Shown piece after piece: positions 36,473-47,817 of a stretch of DNA of 64,000 nt. The DNA comes from Azorinus chamasolen (taxonomy: Eukaryota > Mollusca > Bivalvia > Cardiida > Solecurtidae). Below the pieces are notes generated by a model that worked only from the letters and a program-made list of their open reading frames with translations, had not been told where the DNA came from and did no database searches. The stretch spans positions 42,735,552 through 42,799,551 of the forward strand of contig OY755252.1 in assembly GCA_963576725.1 (NCBI GenBank), given 5' to 3'. Within the stretch, counting starts at the first letter, position 1; each line of letters begins with the position of its first letter. The translations under genes were made by a program, and so were the position numbers.

Positions 36473-37607
36473 CATATTGTGGTTTATATGAGGTAAAGTG
36501 TTACACATTGTCGTATCATTTACTTCAACCTCTTATAGCCACCTTTTCAGTACAACTGGAGTATCAAACAGTTAGAAACCAGACTAGAAACCAGTGTCGT
36601 TCAAATCGGTTTGTACAGGATAGAAAAATTAACCCATTTGCTCCCAGTGGATTCATCCATGCTTATATATTGGATTGGTCCATTTTTTATCTAAGGGACG
36701 CCTGGTCTAAATTTTCATTTTTGCTTTGTTTTATATTGAATTTCCTATCAGCAAATAGTGTAGACTCTTCTCAGACGCCAAATAATGCGGCGTCTGATCA
36801 GAGTCTGCACTGTTTGCCTATATCCCATATATGGGATCGTGGGCGTAAATGGGTTAAAACTTCAAACTATTTGAACAAGTATGTAACCAGGGTAGTATAA
36901 AAACAAATCCCCTGGTGGATTTCTTAATATATATATATATATATCCAACTCGTCAATATATTAGTAGTAGTAATAGTAGATATGAAAGTAGGGTCTACGA
37001 AACAAATTTAGATTGATAAGAATAGAGGAATAACTATTTTACTAAATTTAGTAAATATTGCAGCAGTTCCTTATACATGTAAATGAAATAATTAAGGTAA
37101 GATATAAACCAAGAAATTTACAAGTTTGTCGAAACATGTAGCCTGTTTAATAAGTGTAAAGTGTCAATAAAAAATAAAGCGAATTTGATGCTTGAAAGCT
37201 AGAGCGGAAATGAGGGCGGGGGATAAAGGTGTAAATAATAAAACAGACTATAACAAGCAGAAACCGATAACGTTAAAGTCTGTATCAAAATATAGCACGG
37301 ACAACAGTGCAGTAGAACCAAACTTTGCTTACATACACCCTGGCTAGATTTAAATGTTTTCTAATATTTCCTAAAGTCTGTATCCAAAGAGTTAATTGAA
37401 ATGCATACCTTAAAAGTAAACAAATTAAAACTTTACATAATGTATGTCAACAGCTTATATAACAGATATGTACCAAGCAACAGTTCTGCATATTATCAAA
37501 TTATCTGATTTAAGATAACCTAAAATACTAAATAACAAATTATTATTAAGTTGAACGGTCCTCAATATCTTAATATGTATTGGTGTTTTAAATTTACAAA
37601 GTTTTAA
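36473..37607. other. Non-coding stretch with a decayed hairpin element
   Basis: TTAACCCATTTGCTCCCAG (36630) to AAATGGGTTAA (about 36857) bounds a decayed TTAA-type element with core GTAGACTCTTCTCAGACGCC / GCGTCTGATCAGAGTC. The 130-codon frame at 36508-36900 runs through it and is not a gene. Confidence 0.5.
36926..36944. repeat. (AT)n microsatellite
   Basis: About nine AT dinucleotides. Confidence 0.85.
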
Positions 37608-37849
37608 TTAACCATTCGCTTGCTGAATTTTAAAATACATGTCTCCTTCTTTACCAATGCCCTGTTACATATATCTTCACTGTGTACAAGTATTTCGCTG
37701 TGCAATCACTGATGTGGGGTGCACTGGTTGCACAATCAATTTGTAAATAATGCAGACCCTGATGAGACAGCTCCTGCGGAAGCTGTCTCATCTGGGTCTT
37801 CACTATTTACAGGTAGGTATATTGACGTGAATAGCAATCTAAGGGTTAA
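37608..37849 (-). mobile_element. Family D hairpin MITE
   Basis: TTAACCATTCGCTTGC to AATCTAAGGGTTAA. Core palindrome TGATGAGACAGCTCCTGC / GGAAGCTGTCTCATCTG. The sequence is the reverse complement of the copy at 52065-52303. Confidence 0.72.
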
Positions 37850-37969
37850 ACCAACTGAGTTGAGGAAAAATCTTTCTGGTTCTTACCAACTGAAATTAAC
37901 ATTTATTTAGGAAGTTGCTGTCAGTGACAACCTCAATTATTGTATTTTCCATGAGATAATCATGGAATT

Positions 37970-38810
37970 TGTAACCGCCCACTTCAATGCTCAATATTTA
38001 TAAGCAACGTATTTTTGTTCACACGGACGCAGACTTCTGCTGGCATAAGCTATGACTTTCTTCATTCCATCTTGGCATTTAATACAGAACGCCTCCAAGA
38101 CACTACTGCATGCGTCAGTATGGATGATGAATGGCAAAGAGTGGTCTCAACAATCAAGTATGGGTGGATTTACAACTGTGTTGAAAGTCCACTCCTCTTC
38201 TTCCCCCACACCCATTCTGTTGAACATTTTGACGTTTTTCTTGATTTTCTCATTTGCTTGGGCTTAACAGTGCAGTGGCTCTCCAGAAAAACATTAAGAT
38301 GATGAACATGGAAGAGTATCCTTAACAAAACGTCTATAATAACCGGCAAACCCGAGAGACTGACACAATGCCTTGGAGTTGCTTGGTGGCTGCCAGTTTT
38401 TTATGACTGCAGTTTTGTCAGGCGCTGTTGAGATTCAGTCGGAATAATATGAATGCCCAGGATAAAATGATTCATCTGTGGAAGTTTGAGTCTCACATTA
38501 TTTTGCTCAAGTTTTCCAAATAGAGATTCAGGGTGCTTTAGATGCCCCGCGAAAAATTTGGAGAAAATAAAAATGCCATCCATAACGATGAGGCACTCTC
38601 TGAGGTGTAGTTCCCGATGCAGGTCTTCACGAGCCTTTAAAATGTGGCTAGCGCATTAAAGAGGTCAGAGCTCAAACGCTAATACTCAAAGAACCCCAGG
38701 TTACCGACTGAGACTGCAGTCTTAGCTTGTTCCTCTAAGTCCATCTCGACCTGCCAGTAACCTTAGCGCAGCTTAGTTTACTAACGAAATAGATGGTGGA
38801 GTACTATGTC
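37970..38810 (-). pseudogene. Ty3/Gypsy retrotransposon pol relic (RT to RNase H)
   Basis: On the minus strand, from 38810 leftwards: YWQVEMDLEEQAKTA and FNALATF match the fingers/palm part of Ty3/Gypsy reverse transcriptase. LHLRECLIVMDGIFIFSK (about 38540-38620) stands where the family has the catalytic (F/Y)xDD box, and the DD is degraded to DG. SLGFAGYYRRFVKDTLP (about 38320-38370) is the conserved block after the palm. FIIHTDACSS and MKKVIAYASRSLRPCEQKY (about 38000-38125) start the RNase H domain. Several stops and frameshifts separate the blocks. No LTRs, gag, protease or integrase were seen, so this is an old fragment. Confidence 0.82.
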
Positions 38811-39010
38811 ACGGTGTGTAGTTCCATTTACCCTATAATACTTTTAACGACGCCTGTGTACATCCTTGGAAACAGAGTAGACTCCAATCAGACCATTCCT
38901 ATAGCAGTTCGTTAAACAGTTTCTGTTCTGTTTGCTTTTGCGTTACAGATCCAATTCTCTACTGGCATGACAATAGTTTCCCTACTTTCAATTTTAATAC
39001 AGTGGTTAAA

Positions 39011-39243
39011 TTAACACATTCACTCATAGCATACTTATTTATAGACACAACCTCTTTGAATAGATCTAGCGCAAAGTCGCGTTTACTAGAGAAGCGGTCA
39101 ATTAAAGAAATGGGTAGGTTTCAAACCATTGTGATAAATAGAGCATTTGTTCCTGTGGAGCAAATGCTCTATTTATCACAAATATTTGAACACGTGACTT
39201 TTACGGAGGTGTCAAAAGGCGTCAGTATAAGGAAATGGCTTAA
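39011..39243 (+). mobile_element. Family A hairpin MITE, copy 5
   Basis: TTAACACATTCACTC at the left and AGGAAATGGCTTAA at the right bound a decayed copy. The palindrome apex is reduced to GTTCCTGTGGAGC. Confidence 0.6.
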
Positions 39244-39490
39244 TTGATAGGCATGATAAGCGAAGACTTGCATCAATAGCTATGGAATAGAGGATTGAGT
39301 TCAAGAATACAGCATCGAAAATGTATATGCGTATCCAGAATGTGTAACATTGCACATGTCGTTTGTATATTATATCCATTGTTCAACAGGAAACTGATTA
39401 TCCTACATTACACTATTTTATCTTGTTGACTATACCGGATAATCTCAATAATGGTCTAATTGGTATGTATAATAGTCTAATTAGTATGTA

Positions 39491-39695
39491 CAGTAAAAAC
39501 CCTCTAATGCGACCACCTAAAAGAGGTATAATTCCGGGTTGTTGAGGCAGGTGGTGACTTAATGCAGGACAAAGGTAATGCAGAAAGCCCCTAGAGGAGC
39601 TTTCTGCATTACCTTTGCCCTGCTTTAATCAACCACCTGCTTATAAAGACAGCCATTTTTATTCATTAAGTGGTCGCATTAGAGGGTTTCTACCG
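39491..39695 (+). mobile_element. Family E palindromic MITE (pogo/Tc1-mariner-like ends)
   Basis: Left end CAGTAAAAACCCTCTAATGC and right end GCATTAGAGGGTTTCTACCG are inverted, with TA on both outer sides. The inner palindrome GCAGGACAAAGGTAATGCAG...CTGCATTACCTTTGCCCTGC has apex CCCCTAGAGGAG. Confidence 0.68.
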
Positions 39696-39914
39696 TATAA
39701 TGGTAGGTACAAGATGCTGCTGTTAATCCCTAATGTGATCCGAGCGTATAAGACATTTGCAAACAATGATCTGGATCTGCACTGTTTGTCACACAAATCA
39801 TTTCGATTAGTGGTAAACATTTATTTAATTAACATTTTTTAATTAGTGTTCAAGAAAGGAGGAGTCAGTTTTAATTATTCATCAGATTAAAGGTTAAGCT
39901 GCTTTGTTAGCCAC

Positions 39915-40105
39915 AATTCACACTTTGACATAAAGCTAACGAGACTGTTGTGTGATAGCAATGACGCGCCACATTATTTCTAAAGTCCACTATTAAGCCA
40001 TCACTACAGGGTCGAATAAACATTTCTGACATTTTTTAGGATGGGAAACGTGTGGTTAAGTGGGAGATAAAGACCGGTTCCATTATGGACGAGTACATGT
40101 CTTTT
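39915..40105. repeat. Dispersed repeat I, copy 2
   Basis: TTGACATAAAGCTAACGAG, TTGTGTGATAGCAATGACGCG and TTCCATTATGGACGAG. A more distant relative may be at 21890-22010 (ATGACGCGACAAATTA). Confidence 0.45.
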
Positions 40106-42029
40106 ACAGTGTGAGACCCCGGTAATATGACAATTAGCAAGGCCAACCTATTGGAACAGGTCGATATACAGTAAAACCTCTCTGTAACGGTCACTAAATT
40201 ACATCAAGTATTTTGTGTTATATACATTTTCTACAGTTTTATGAAAATTAATTCTTTCATAAAACTTTCTAAAATTTTAGTATAAAAGGTAAAAATTAAT
40301 TGTGAATTATAAACATAAAAATATATGTCGAAGTGTTAGCTTTTCTGTAAATTGGCAGTTCCTATGGTAACCTTTTGTGTCAAAACTGTCAAAATGACTT
40401 TCTTTAAATATAATAAAATTGAACCAAAAGCATTATAATATACACAACAAACATGAATTAACACATAAATTACTGGGTTTTTTATACTGCATGAAAAAAC
40501 ATTTTTCTTTACAAAAATAAGTTGTTCATATTTCGTCATTCGACGTATTCTGTAAATAAATAAAGATATTGAAACATTTCTTTCATAGAATTTTCCAAAG
40601 TTTTGATATATTAGGTGTGCGTGTACATGTACGTGCGTGTGCAACAGAGTATGTGTGTATTCCAGTGTACTGGATGGATCTTTTATCAATGCAATTTATT
40701 TTATCGTTTGTTTTCAGTGCAATGTATTATATACACAAGAATGGAAGTAAAATTCGCAAGTAAATCGGTTCGCAAGTAAATCGGAATTTCTGAAGGAAGC
40801 ATTGTTACATATCTTGGTACAAAGATAAGTGTTTAAGTTGAAGTTCGAGAGTTCCAGATAAGGTGCGTAACTCAAAACATTTTCAACTATAGCTCTTTTT
40901 TCTCCACCAAACACTGTAATGTGACCACTCTATAGATTTGTCTCGAAGAGATGATTCTGAAGAGAGGTCACAGTATAGGGTTTGGTAGAGAAATGACATG
41001 TTTTGTATTTAGGTACGCGTCTTTATCTGGATTTCTTTATAATTTAACCACTTACTCCGTGTATACATCTTTAAACGTCTTTGCAAACAAAGCAGAACCA
41101 GACAAGACATTTGGTCACGATCTGGTTCTGTTTACTTATGAAATAGTATAGATTCGATTATACAGGATTTGCCATGTGCAATTATTCTTGTATTTATATC
41201 TTGTTATAGCAATTCAGCCTAATGATATCTATGATACTATTATTTCCTGTAAGTATATGTATCGAGTAAAGGTTTTAAAGTTTTAAAACCAAGTACAACG
41301 AGATGTGTTTGTGAAACACTATGCCCCATATTTGACCTTTGACCGTGATATATGACCTTGACCTTCATAAGTCACCCTTAAAATGCTCGCCTCTATAAGT
41401 TGCACATGCATGCCAAGTTTGAAGTATGTATGTGCAATGGCTACAAATTATCGCCAACGTTAAAGTTGTCCACAAACCAACAAACTAACAAACGTATAGA
41501 CAGGGCAAAAACAATATGCGGGAGGGGGGGGGGGTAAAAAATAATAAACCAGGAACACTATTTCATTGCGTTCCATCTATACTTTCGTCAAATCAAACAT
41601 AATTTATCAAGATAAGGTCATAACGAATACTTTTTTCAATTGCCGATATATTTATTCTCTTTCAATATCTTGTTTGTGGCGTAACTGATTTACGTGGCAG
41701 ACTGATATCAGTACGGATATGGTAGTATGGCTATTGTTTATCTACGCCGGGGCGCCTCAAGATCTGTAACCGTAGCTGTAAGGGTAATAAATACATTGCC
41801 AAATTGTCACTCCTCAAGTTTGCTGGCTTCAGCAATAGACAAGTTAATACTATTTCTGTTTTGTTCCTGTGAAATATATCAGTGCTGGATTGGTTATACT
41901 ACAACGCCAATTTGATAATATAGTTCCAGTGAATGGCCAGCGTAGACATTAGCCTTCTGAAAACAAATGCGCCAGCTGATACACTGACTAATTTACTTAT
42001 TAGCAATTCTTTAAAACGTCTGAGTATCG
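40106..42029. other. Non-coding stretch
   Basis: A family E end (CAGTAAAACCTCTCTGTAAC, about 40170), a family B fragment (41085-41145) and repeat G. No gene recognised. Confidence 0.42.
41321..41535. repeat. Dispersed repeat G, copy 2, ending in a G-run
   Basis: TATGACCTTGACCTTCATAAG, CATGCATGCCAAGTTTGAAG and CAGGGCAAAAACAATATG, then a run of Gs at 41521-41533. Copy 1 has Cs at the same point read as TGCCCCC. Confidence 0.52.
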
Positions 42030-42258
42030 TTAACACATTCCCTTATATTGACGACTTTTGACGACTCTGTAAAAGTCACTTTGTGAAACCATTGTGATAA
42101 ATAGAGCATTTGCTCCTATAGCAGCAAATGCTTTATTAATCAAAATGGTTTCAAACTACAAAATTCTAAAAGTTTTCTTTTCTCTAGTTAATGCTCCTTT
42201 TGGGTAGATGTATTCAAAGAGGTCGTATCTAAAAATAGCCTATGAGGTAATGGGTTAA
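42030..42258 (-). mobile_element. Family A hairpin MITE, copy 6
   Basis: TTAACACATTCCC to GAGGTAATGGGTTAA. The apex is GCTCCTATAGCAGC, one mismatch from the exact form. Arms match the other family A copies. Confidence 0.7.
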
Positions 42259-42774
42259 TCCGGGTATGAAACATCTTGACCCTGGTGAGACACCGAGTAT
42301 CTTGGCGTCTCAATTTGTATCCAATATGTTGGCAAGTACCAGTCAGCTCACGCTAAGCAGACAAGATGTTTATTATTACAGGGAACACAAAGTCGTTACA
42401 AATAAAGGACCAAATAGAACAAATAGGCAAATGTTGGCATTTATTTCGTGGAAATCACGCTGTAGCATATCAATACTAGTATGTGGGTTCGCGTGAAAAT
42501 TGTTCATGTGATCACATAGAACAAACAAACGTAGTTCCCTGGCAATTGAATAATACCTGCGGAACGCAACGTTGCTCGAACCATCATTTGTAGATCGGAA
42601 TATAAATATGTATCTTTAAGATAACGACATAACTTGAATCCATAGCTACACATTTTTAACGTGTGCAGTGTAGACATGCATCAGACAGATTCTGTAGGAG
42701 TAGCTGTTCTAGTTTCTTATATCTAAATCTGCTTTTTCAAATATTCCCCTATGCATATGCCATTACAATTGCAA

Positions 42775-43022
42775 TTAACCCTTTCCCTGCTCTGTGTTTA
42801 TGTCAAATGTTGATATCTACTGAATATTCATGGACACAATAGTTATAACGAAATATGAAAGGTGGACAATTGTAGCCATTTTAGAATGTAAAGAAGCAGA
42901 TATTTCAAATGTCATACAAACAGAGCAGACACTGATCAGACGGCTCCTATAGGAGCCTTTTGATCAGGGTCTGCTCTGTTTGTAAATGCGTGAAAACACG
43001 TTTATATGAAGGAAGATGTTAA
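42775..43022 (+). mobile_element. Family B hairpin MITE with exact apex
   Basis: TTAACCCTTTCCCTGC at the left, GAAGGAAGATGTTAA at the right. The palindrome apex GCTCCTATAGGAGC is at 42943-42956, identical to the apex in families A and E. Confidence 0.72.
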
Positions 43023-43614
43023 AATGTATGATGTAATTATTTCTTACATTACTATTCATGGCGCAGATATGTAATTTTAAATGAGACGGATGAAGGTAAT
43101 ACACCTCATAACAAGATGTAAGTTGCATCATGCATTCACATGGTGATATACCCAATCAAATCATTGTGGTATAATTATACATCATTGAGTACAACATTAC
43201 TTTGGTGTATGTCGATCTTGGAAACCGGCGTTTACTTTTTCAGAAGGTTTTGAAATTTGAAGTAAACATAGAACAGAGAAAGGTTTAACGATATTGCTTA
43301 TTAACATGAAGACGATTAAGAGAACGTTCAAAGTGATCTGCGCGTATCCTTGCAAGTAAACTATATGAATTCCCAGTTCACTGTATCATATATAAATGTC
43401 TATTATATATGTAGGCTGTCAAGTTATAACAATATCTAACACAGTAGTATAAAAACTGTCTGTTGTAAATCGAGCGTATTGACTTATTTCTGGATAATAC
43501 ATAATATACTATCGCCTCATAAATAATTGTGACTACTGGAACAAATGAAGCCCCATATAAATCGTTTTTCATTGTGATATTTTCGATTTTGTTGTTACAT
43601 ATTCAAACACCAAG

Positions 43615-43845
43615 TTAACCCTTTCCTTCAAATTAAAGCCTTTTCACACATCTGCAAACAGAGTAGACTCAGATCAGACGGCTAATACAGGATCTGCTCT
43701 GTTTGCTAATGGAATTTGATAGGTTTGTTTCTTTAGTTTTAAATATAGCTACACTTTTCCATGCTCAATATTTCATGATAACTATTTCTTATATGAGTAT
43801 TTAGGTATCAACATTGGTATAAATATAGAACAGGGAAAGAATTAA
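43615..43845 (-). mobile_element. Family B hairpin MITE
   Basis: TTAACCCTTTCC to CAGGGAAAGAATTAA. The right half of the central palindrome has lost its apex (CAGACGGCTAATACAGG). Confidence 0.68.
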
Positions 43846-43852
43846 TTACTGC

Positions 43853-43915
43853 CTGGTAGGTTCAGTCGGTAGATCACTTGAGTTTGGTCACCGACTGGGC
43901 ATACCAAATACTATA
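43853..43915 (+). repeat. Truncated tRNA-like start
   Basis: TAGGTTCAGTCGGTAGATCAC resembles the box A region of a tRNA-derived SINE. No box B was found. Confidence 0.25.
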
Positions 43916-43963
43916 AAACCGGAACTAGTGAGTACAAGTGACTCTTTGGCTGATCGCTAAGTA

Positions 43964-44168
43964 CAGTAAAACCTCTCTATAACGCCACTAAATTACATCA
44001 AGTATTTTGTGTTAAAGGCAGGTGGCTGCTTAAAGCAAGATGAAAGTAAAACAGAACGCTCCTATAGGAGCGTTCTGTTTTACTTTCACATTGCTTCAAG
44101 CAGCCACCTGCCCTAAATACCAACCAATTAACACAATTTAGTGGCAAGCAATGCCAAAGGTTTTCACC
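43964..44168 (+). mobile_element. Family E palindromic MITE with exact shared apex
   Basis: Begins CAGTAAAACCTCTCTATAAC. GCCACTAAATT and TTTGTGTTA recur inverted at the right. The inner palindrome (44043-44086) is perfect around GCTCCTATAGGAGC (44058-44071), flanked by AGGCAGGTGGCTGCTT and its complement. Confidence 0.72.
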
Positions 44169-45401
44169 AGCATATATGTTTGTTTTGCGGGTAATCCTCA
44201 CATGCAACTTGGATGGGTTCCAGTTTTCAAACGGATGGGTTTGATTAATATTTTATGAGTATTAAAGGGTTGAAGCCACAAAGGTTCTGTAGCCTTGATG
44301 TATGAGTAGAATAAATAAACGCATATTAATATTCATAATGCCCGACACTGTGCAAGATTTAGCCATGTTTCGTGAGAAAAAATATTTGATTCATTGTTAC
44401 TGTATGAAAACCAAAAAGAAAGAACTATTCACTGAAAACTAATTAAACAGACGTTCGCCTCTTGAAGAGAATGCTTCATTATTGACTTTGAAATATCTCA
44501 AACACCTAACCCGGTTTTGTAAAACAATAATTTATGCTGGAACAACTATTTGATAGTCCACTGACCTCACATATCTGCATTTGACGTCTTTACAAGTAGA
44601 CTGATATCAGATATCTGATCAAGGTATATTCTCTCTACTTATGGACTCGTATAGATCTGATTCCCTTGTTTGCAATGACATTGCAAAAATCCAAGTCTAA
44701 CTATGCATGATGTCTTTATGTCTATGGCTATCCGTGAGGTGAAGGGTTATTCATCCAAAACAATTCCGTGTGCACAATTTAACATTACTTCCGATTATGT
44801 TCATATTTGATTAGCATTGAAAGCAAAAGCGAAATCAGTCAAGACATCAACGCATTCATATGATTTGGATTTGAGTGTGCTGTTTATTTTGTCTTTGTCA
44901 GTTGATGTAAATTACAGAAAAAATTACACAATGTTACTTCTTTGCCGAATGTTTATGTTTATAAAGTGTATATATGTGAGAGTCCTACAAGTAAAATTAC
45001 CCAATAGTATCTATCTATCTATCACAAATTCGAATAAACCAGAAGTTGCTTAACATTTCACCATATCGACGTAGAGCAGATATCGTGTTTATTGTAGGAT
45101 ATGGACTTTGATCTCTAAGAATATCTCATTGCGCGAAACCCCCTTCGCTTTAACTAACAAAACTCTCTTCTCCGGAGAGGCCGTGTACTATACTGACGCT
45201 GTGTGCAGACGTCAATCACTCCAAACCCATTTGCTAAAGAAATATTTAATGTTGAAACAGTTCCTCATTCGGAGGTTCGGAATACATTAAGATCGGCACA
45301 TGTATTGTTTTTAAAAACATTGCTGCTGAGAACAAACGTGAAAGCAAGAAAAACAAAATTACAATGTTCCTGGTGTATTTCAGCTTTTATGTTACTCCTA
45401 C
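44169..45401. other. Non-coding stretch
   Basis: Nothing recognised beyond a weak family B core at about 44605-44640. Confidence 0.4.
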
Positions 45402-45932
45402 TGTAAAACCTCTCAAATCCAAATACTCAAATATATATTAATATCATCTTTAACCATGAATCTATGAATATTCATGTAAGAAATAATGACGTCATGAATA
45501 CTAATCAGATTATTTTGTTATAATATCACATGAACACATGAATGTTTGACCATGGCAGGTACTTTAGAATCTGGGTCTACTCTGTTTGTAAAGGAGTAGA
45601 AAGGCGTATTTGTGGAATACATGATTAACCCTTTCCCTCATATAAACGTGTTTTCACGCATTTGCAAACAGAGTAGACCAAGATCAGACGGCTCCTAGAA
45701 TTTCAGCTAATAAATATTCATGATGTCATTATTTTTTACAATAATACAGAACAGGGAAAGGGTTAAGACAGGTAACAGCTTAATGTCAGATGGATGTCAT
45801 ACAGAAATCTCCCCTGGGAGTTGCCTACATGTCTTTACTCTACGTTAAGCATCCACCTGCCTAAATGGTTCTCTATTATCCTTTCAACAAACTACCATAA
45901 TTTCGGATTAGCGAGGGATAACAGTATTTGCT
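45402..45932. mobile_element. Family E MITE possibly split by family B insertions
   Basis: CTGTAAAACCTCTCAAATCC at 45402 looks like a family E end. Family E inner sequence (GGTAACAGCTTAATG...AAGCATCCACCTGCC) resumes at about 45768, right after the family B copy at 45625-45766, and ends AGGGATAACAGTA. Confidence 0.4.
45625..45766 (-). mobile_element. Family B hairpin MITE, one palindrome arm deleted
   Basis: Perfect TTAA-CCCTTTCCC and GGGAAAGGG-TTAA boundaries. The sequence passes from ATCAGACGGCTCCTA straight into AATTTCAGC, so the second palindrome arm is missing. Confidence 0.72.
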
Positions 45933-46264
45933 ATTGCTTTCTAGATCAGGGTATACCGTTAGCCGTGTTAAATGCTCATTGAAACTCAGATGATGTCAGT
46001 TAATATTTTTACATTTTCTTTTTAATTTAGTTACTATAGTAAAGCCTTTTCCGATTACTAAAATAAGTATCAGAGATCCAGATAAGAAACATCAATTTAA
46101 ACATTTTCAAGAATAATGCCTCTGTATACGGTATAGGGTTTGGTAGAGAAATGACGATTTTAGTATTTGGCTACGCTCTTTATTCTGCAGCTCTGAGTAT
46201 CAGTATTGGTTGCCGAGACCGGTAACATCGAGCTGTCTCATACTGACATTGACTTTATAAAGAA

Positions 46265-46470
46265 CAGTACCACCCCTCTAAATAAAACGTTCAATTTAGT
46301 ATAACTATCGGTCTTGGAGACAGATAGCAGCTTAATGCAGGCTGAAAGTCATACAGAAAGCACCTTCTATGAGCTTTCTGTATGACTATTGTCCTACATT
46401 TAACAGTCACCTGTCTGAAAGTATCTTAAATCTTCTGTATTAGAGTTCCAGTTTAGAGGGGGTTTACAGT
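46265..46470 (+). mobile_element. Family E palindromic MITE
   Basis: CAGTACCACCCCTCTAAA at the left, TTTAGAGGGGGTTTACAGTA at the right. Inner palindrome CATACAGAAAGCACCTTC / TATGAGCTTTCTGTATG. Confidence 0.65.
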
Positions 46471-46662
46471 AGTTTTTTGACCCGGATTACAAGAAAGGAA
46501 TAAATGACTGACAGATGCTGGTCATCACAATTTAGCAAACGTATAGTGGCATGATTGTATTAATAAAATATTGAGACTTGTTGTTATTTTGTTGTTTACA
46601 TAACAGCATACAAATACAGGACCAGGCAACATAATTTAGAAAGCCGCCACATATTATGTACT

Positions 46663-46735
46663 GGGCTTTGGTCTAATGGATATGTTCCTGGTCTTGCAAA
46701 TTGATGGTCGTGGGTTCAAATCCCAAGCTATGCAG
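46663..46735 (+). repeat. tRNA-like sequence, probably a SINE head or tRNA pseudogene
   Basis: Pol III box A-like TGGTCTAATGG and box B-like GGTTCAAATCC are correctly spaced, and CTTGCAA stands where an anticodon loop would be. The acceptor arms do not pair, so it is not an intact tRNA. Confidence 0.45.
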
Positions 46736-46821
46736 TTTGCTTTTTGCAATCATGTTTTAATTTTTATTCTATTTCAATTGTATTTTAATATTTTGTTATT
46801 AATTATTATATGTTATATTTA

Positions 46822-46900
46822 TTGTTGATCAGAATCGAACTCGAGACCCGGTGCGTGCAAGCCCAGATACATATCCATTGCACCAAGACAACTATGCTGA
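46822..46900 (-). repeat. tRNA-like sequence, inverted relative of the copy at 46663-46735
   Basis: Reverse complement has TTGGTGCAATGGATATG and GAGTTCGATTC. AATGGATATG and CTGGGCTTGCA match its neighbour, giving a head-to-head pair about 90 bases apart. Arms do not pair well. Confidence 0.42.
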
Positions 46901-47058
46901 AGAGATGCGGCTTGCTAAGTGATTTAAAAATACAGAAGCGCCGTAGTCGCTTCGTTTTGTTTTTAAAGTGGTCATGTTTTGTTCCAACATAAGTTGGTCT
47001 ATCTGTAGTGTTTGATGTAAAATATATAGATCATGATATATGAAATATTCCCAACGGA

Positions 47059-47334
47059 TTAACCCTTGCCCTGCTGACGGAAATCCGAAACGCATTTACA
47101 AACTGCTTTGATCTACGCATTTTCAAACACAGTATACCCAGATCAGACGGCTCCTATACGAGCCGACTGATCAAGTTTTGCTCTGTTTGCTAATGGCATT
47201 TGAAAAATCTGTTTTCTTTAGTTTCTAAAATGGATACAGTAGTCCACTTTCCGTTTATCATTATAACTATTTTGTCAATGAAAATTCAGTGGGTATTGAA
47301 AATTGAAATAAACATAGAACTGGAAAAGGGTTAA
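47059..47334 (-). mobile_element. Family B hairpin MITE, back to back with family A
   Basis: TTAACCCTTGCCC to GGAAAAGGGTTAA. The palindrome is centred on GGCTCCTATACGAGCC (about 47148-47163). The right TTAA is shared with the next element. Confidence 0.7.
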
Positions 47335-47555
47335 CCCTTTCCCTCACATTGACGACTTTTGACGACTCTGTAAAACTTTGTGAAAACATTGTGATAAATA
47401 GAGCATTTGCTCCTATGGGAGCAAATGCTCTATTTATCGCAATGGTTTTAAACTACAAAATTCTAAAATTTACCTTTTCTCAAGTTAATTCTCCTTGTCG
47501 GTAGATTTATTCAAAGATTTTGTATCTAAAAATAGCATATGAGGTAATGAGTTAA
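47331..47555 (-). mobile_element. Family A hairpin MITE, copy 7, sharing a TTAA with a family B copy
   Basis: Starts at TTAA 47331-47334, which is also the right boundary of the family B element to its left, so the junction reads GGG-TTAA-CCC. The apex is GCTCCTATGGGAGC. It ends TAATGAGTTAA at 47555. Confidence 0.7.
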
Positions 47556-47607
47556 ACAGACATTAGTGACATTCACAGCCAGATGAGGGTTAGAGTTTGT
47601 TGTTTGT

Positions 47608-47817
47608 TTAGCTCTTTCGCCGTCACATTTTGTCGTCTGAAAATAGTTTCGTTTTCTGCAATTTCTTCATTTTTTTTCTGTAAAATAAAAAAAAACAACC
47701 ATCACAGTAACAAACAGTTTGGATCTTTATGAGACGCCGAATAACTCAGCGTCTCATCTGGATCCAAACAGTTTGCATAAGCAATTACCGGTGCGACATT
47801 GGCAGTGAAAGAGTTAA
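47608..47817 (+). mobile_element. Family C hairpin MITE
   Basis: TTAGCTCTTTCGCCG to GCAGTGAAAGAGTTAA. Core palindrome CAAACAGTTTGGATC...GACGCCGAATAACTCAGC...GATCCAAACAGTTTG. The core differs from families A, B and D while the tips are of the same type. Confidence 0.7.

Noticed and set aside
36508..36900. 130-codon plus-strand ORF
   Set aside because: Runs through a decayed TTAA-type hairpin element; the peptide mirrors the palindrome and has no family pattern.
38015..38302. Plus-strand ORFs of 95 and 71 codons
   Set aside because: Antisense to the Ty3/Gypsy RNase H relic.
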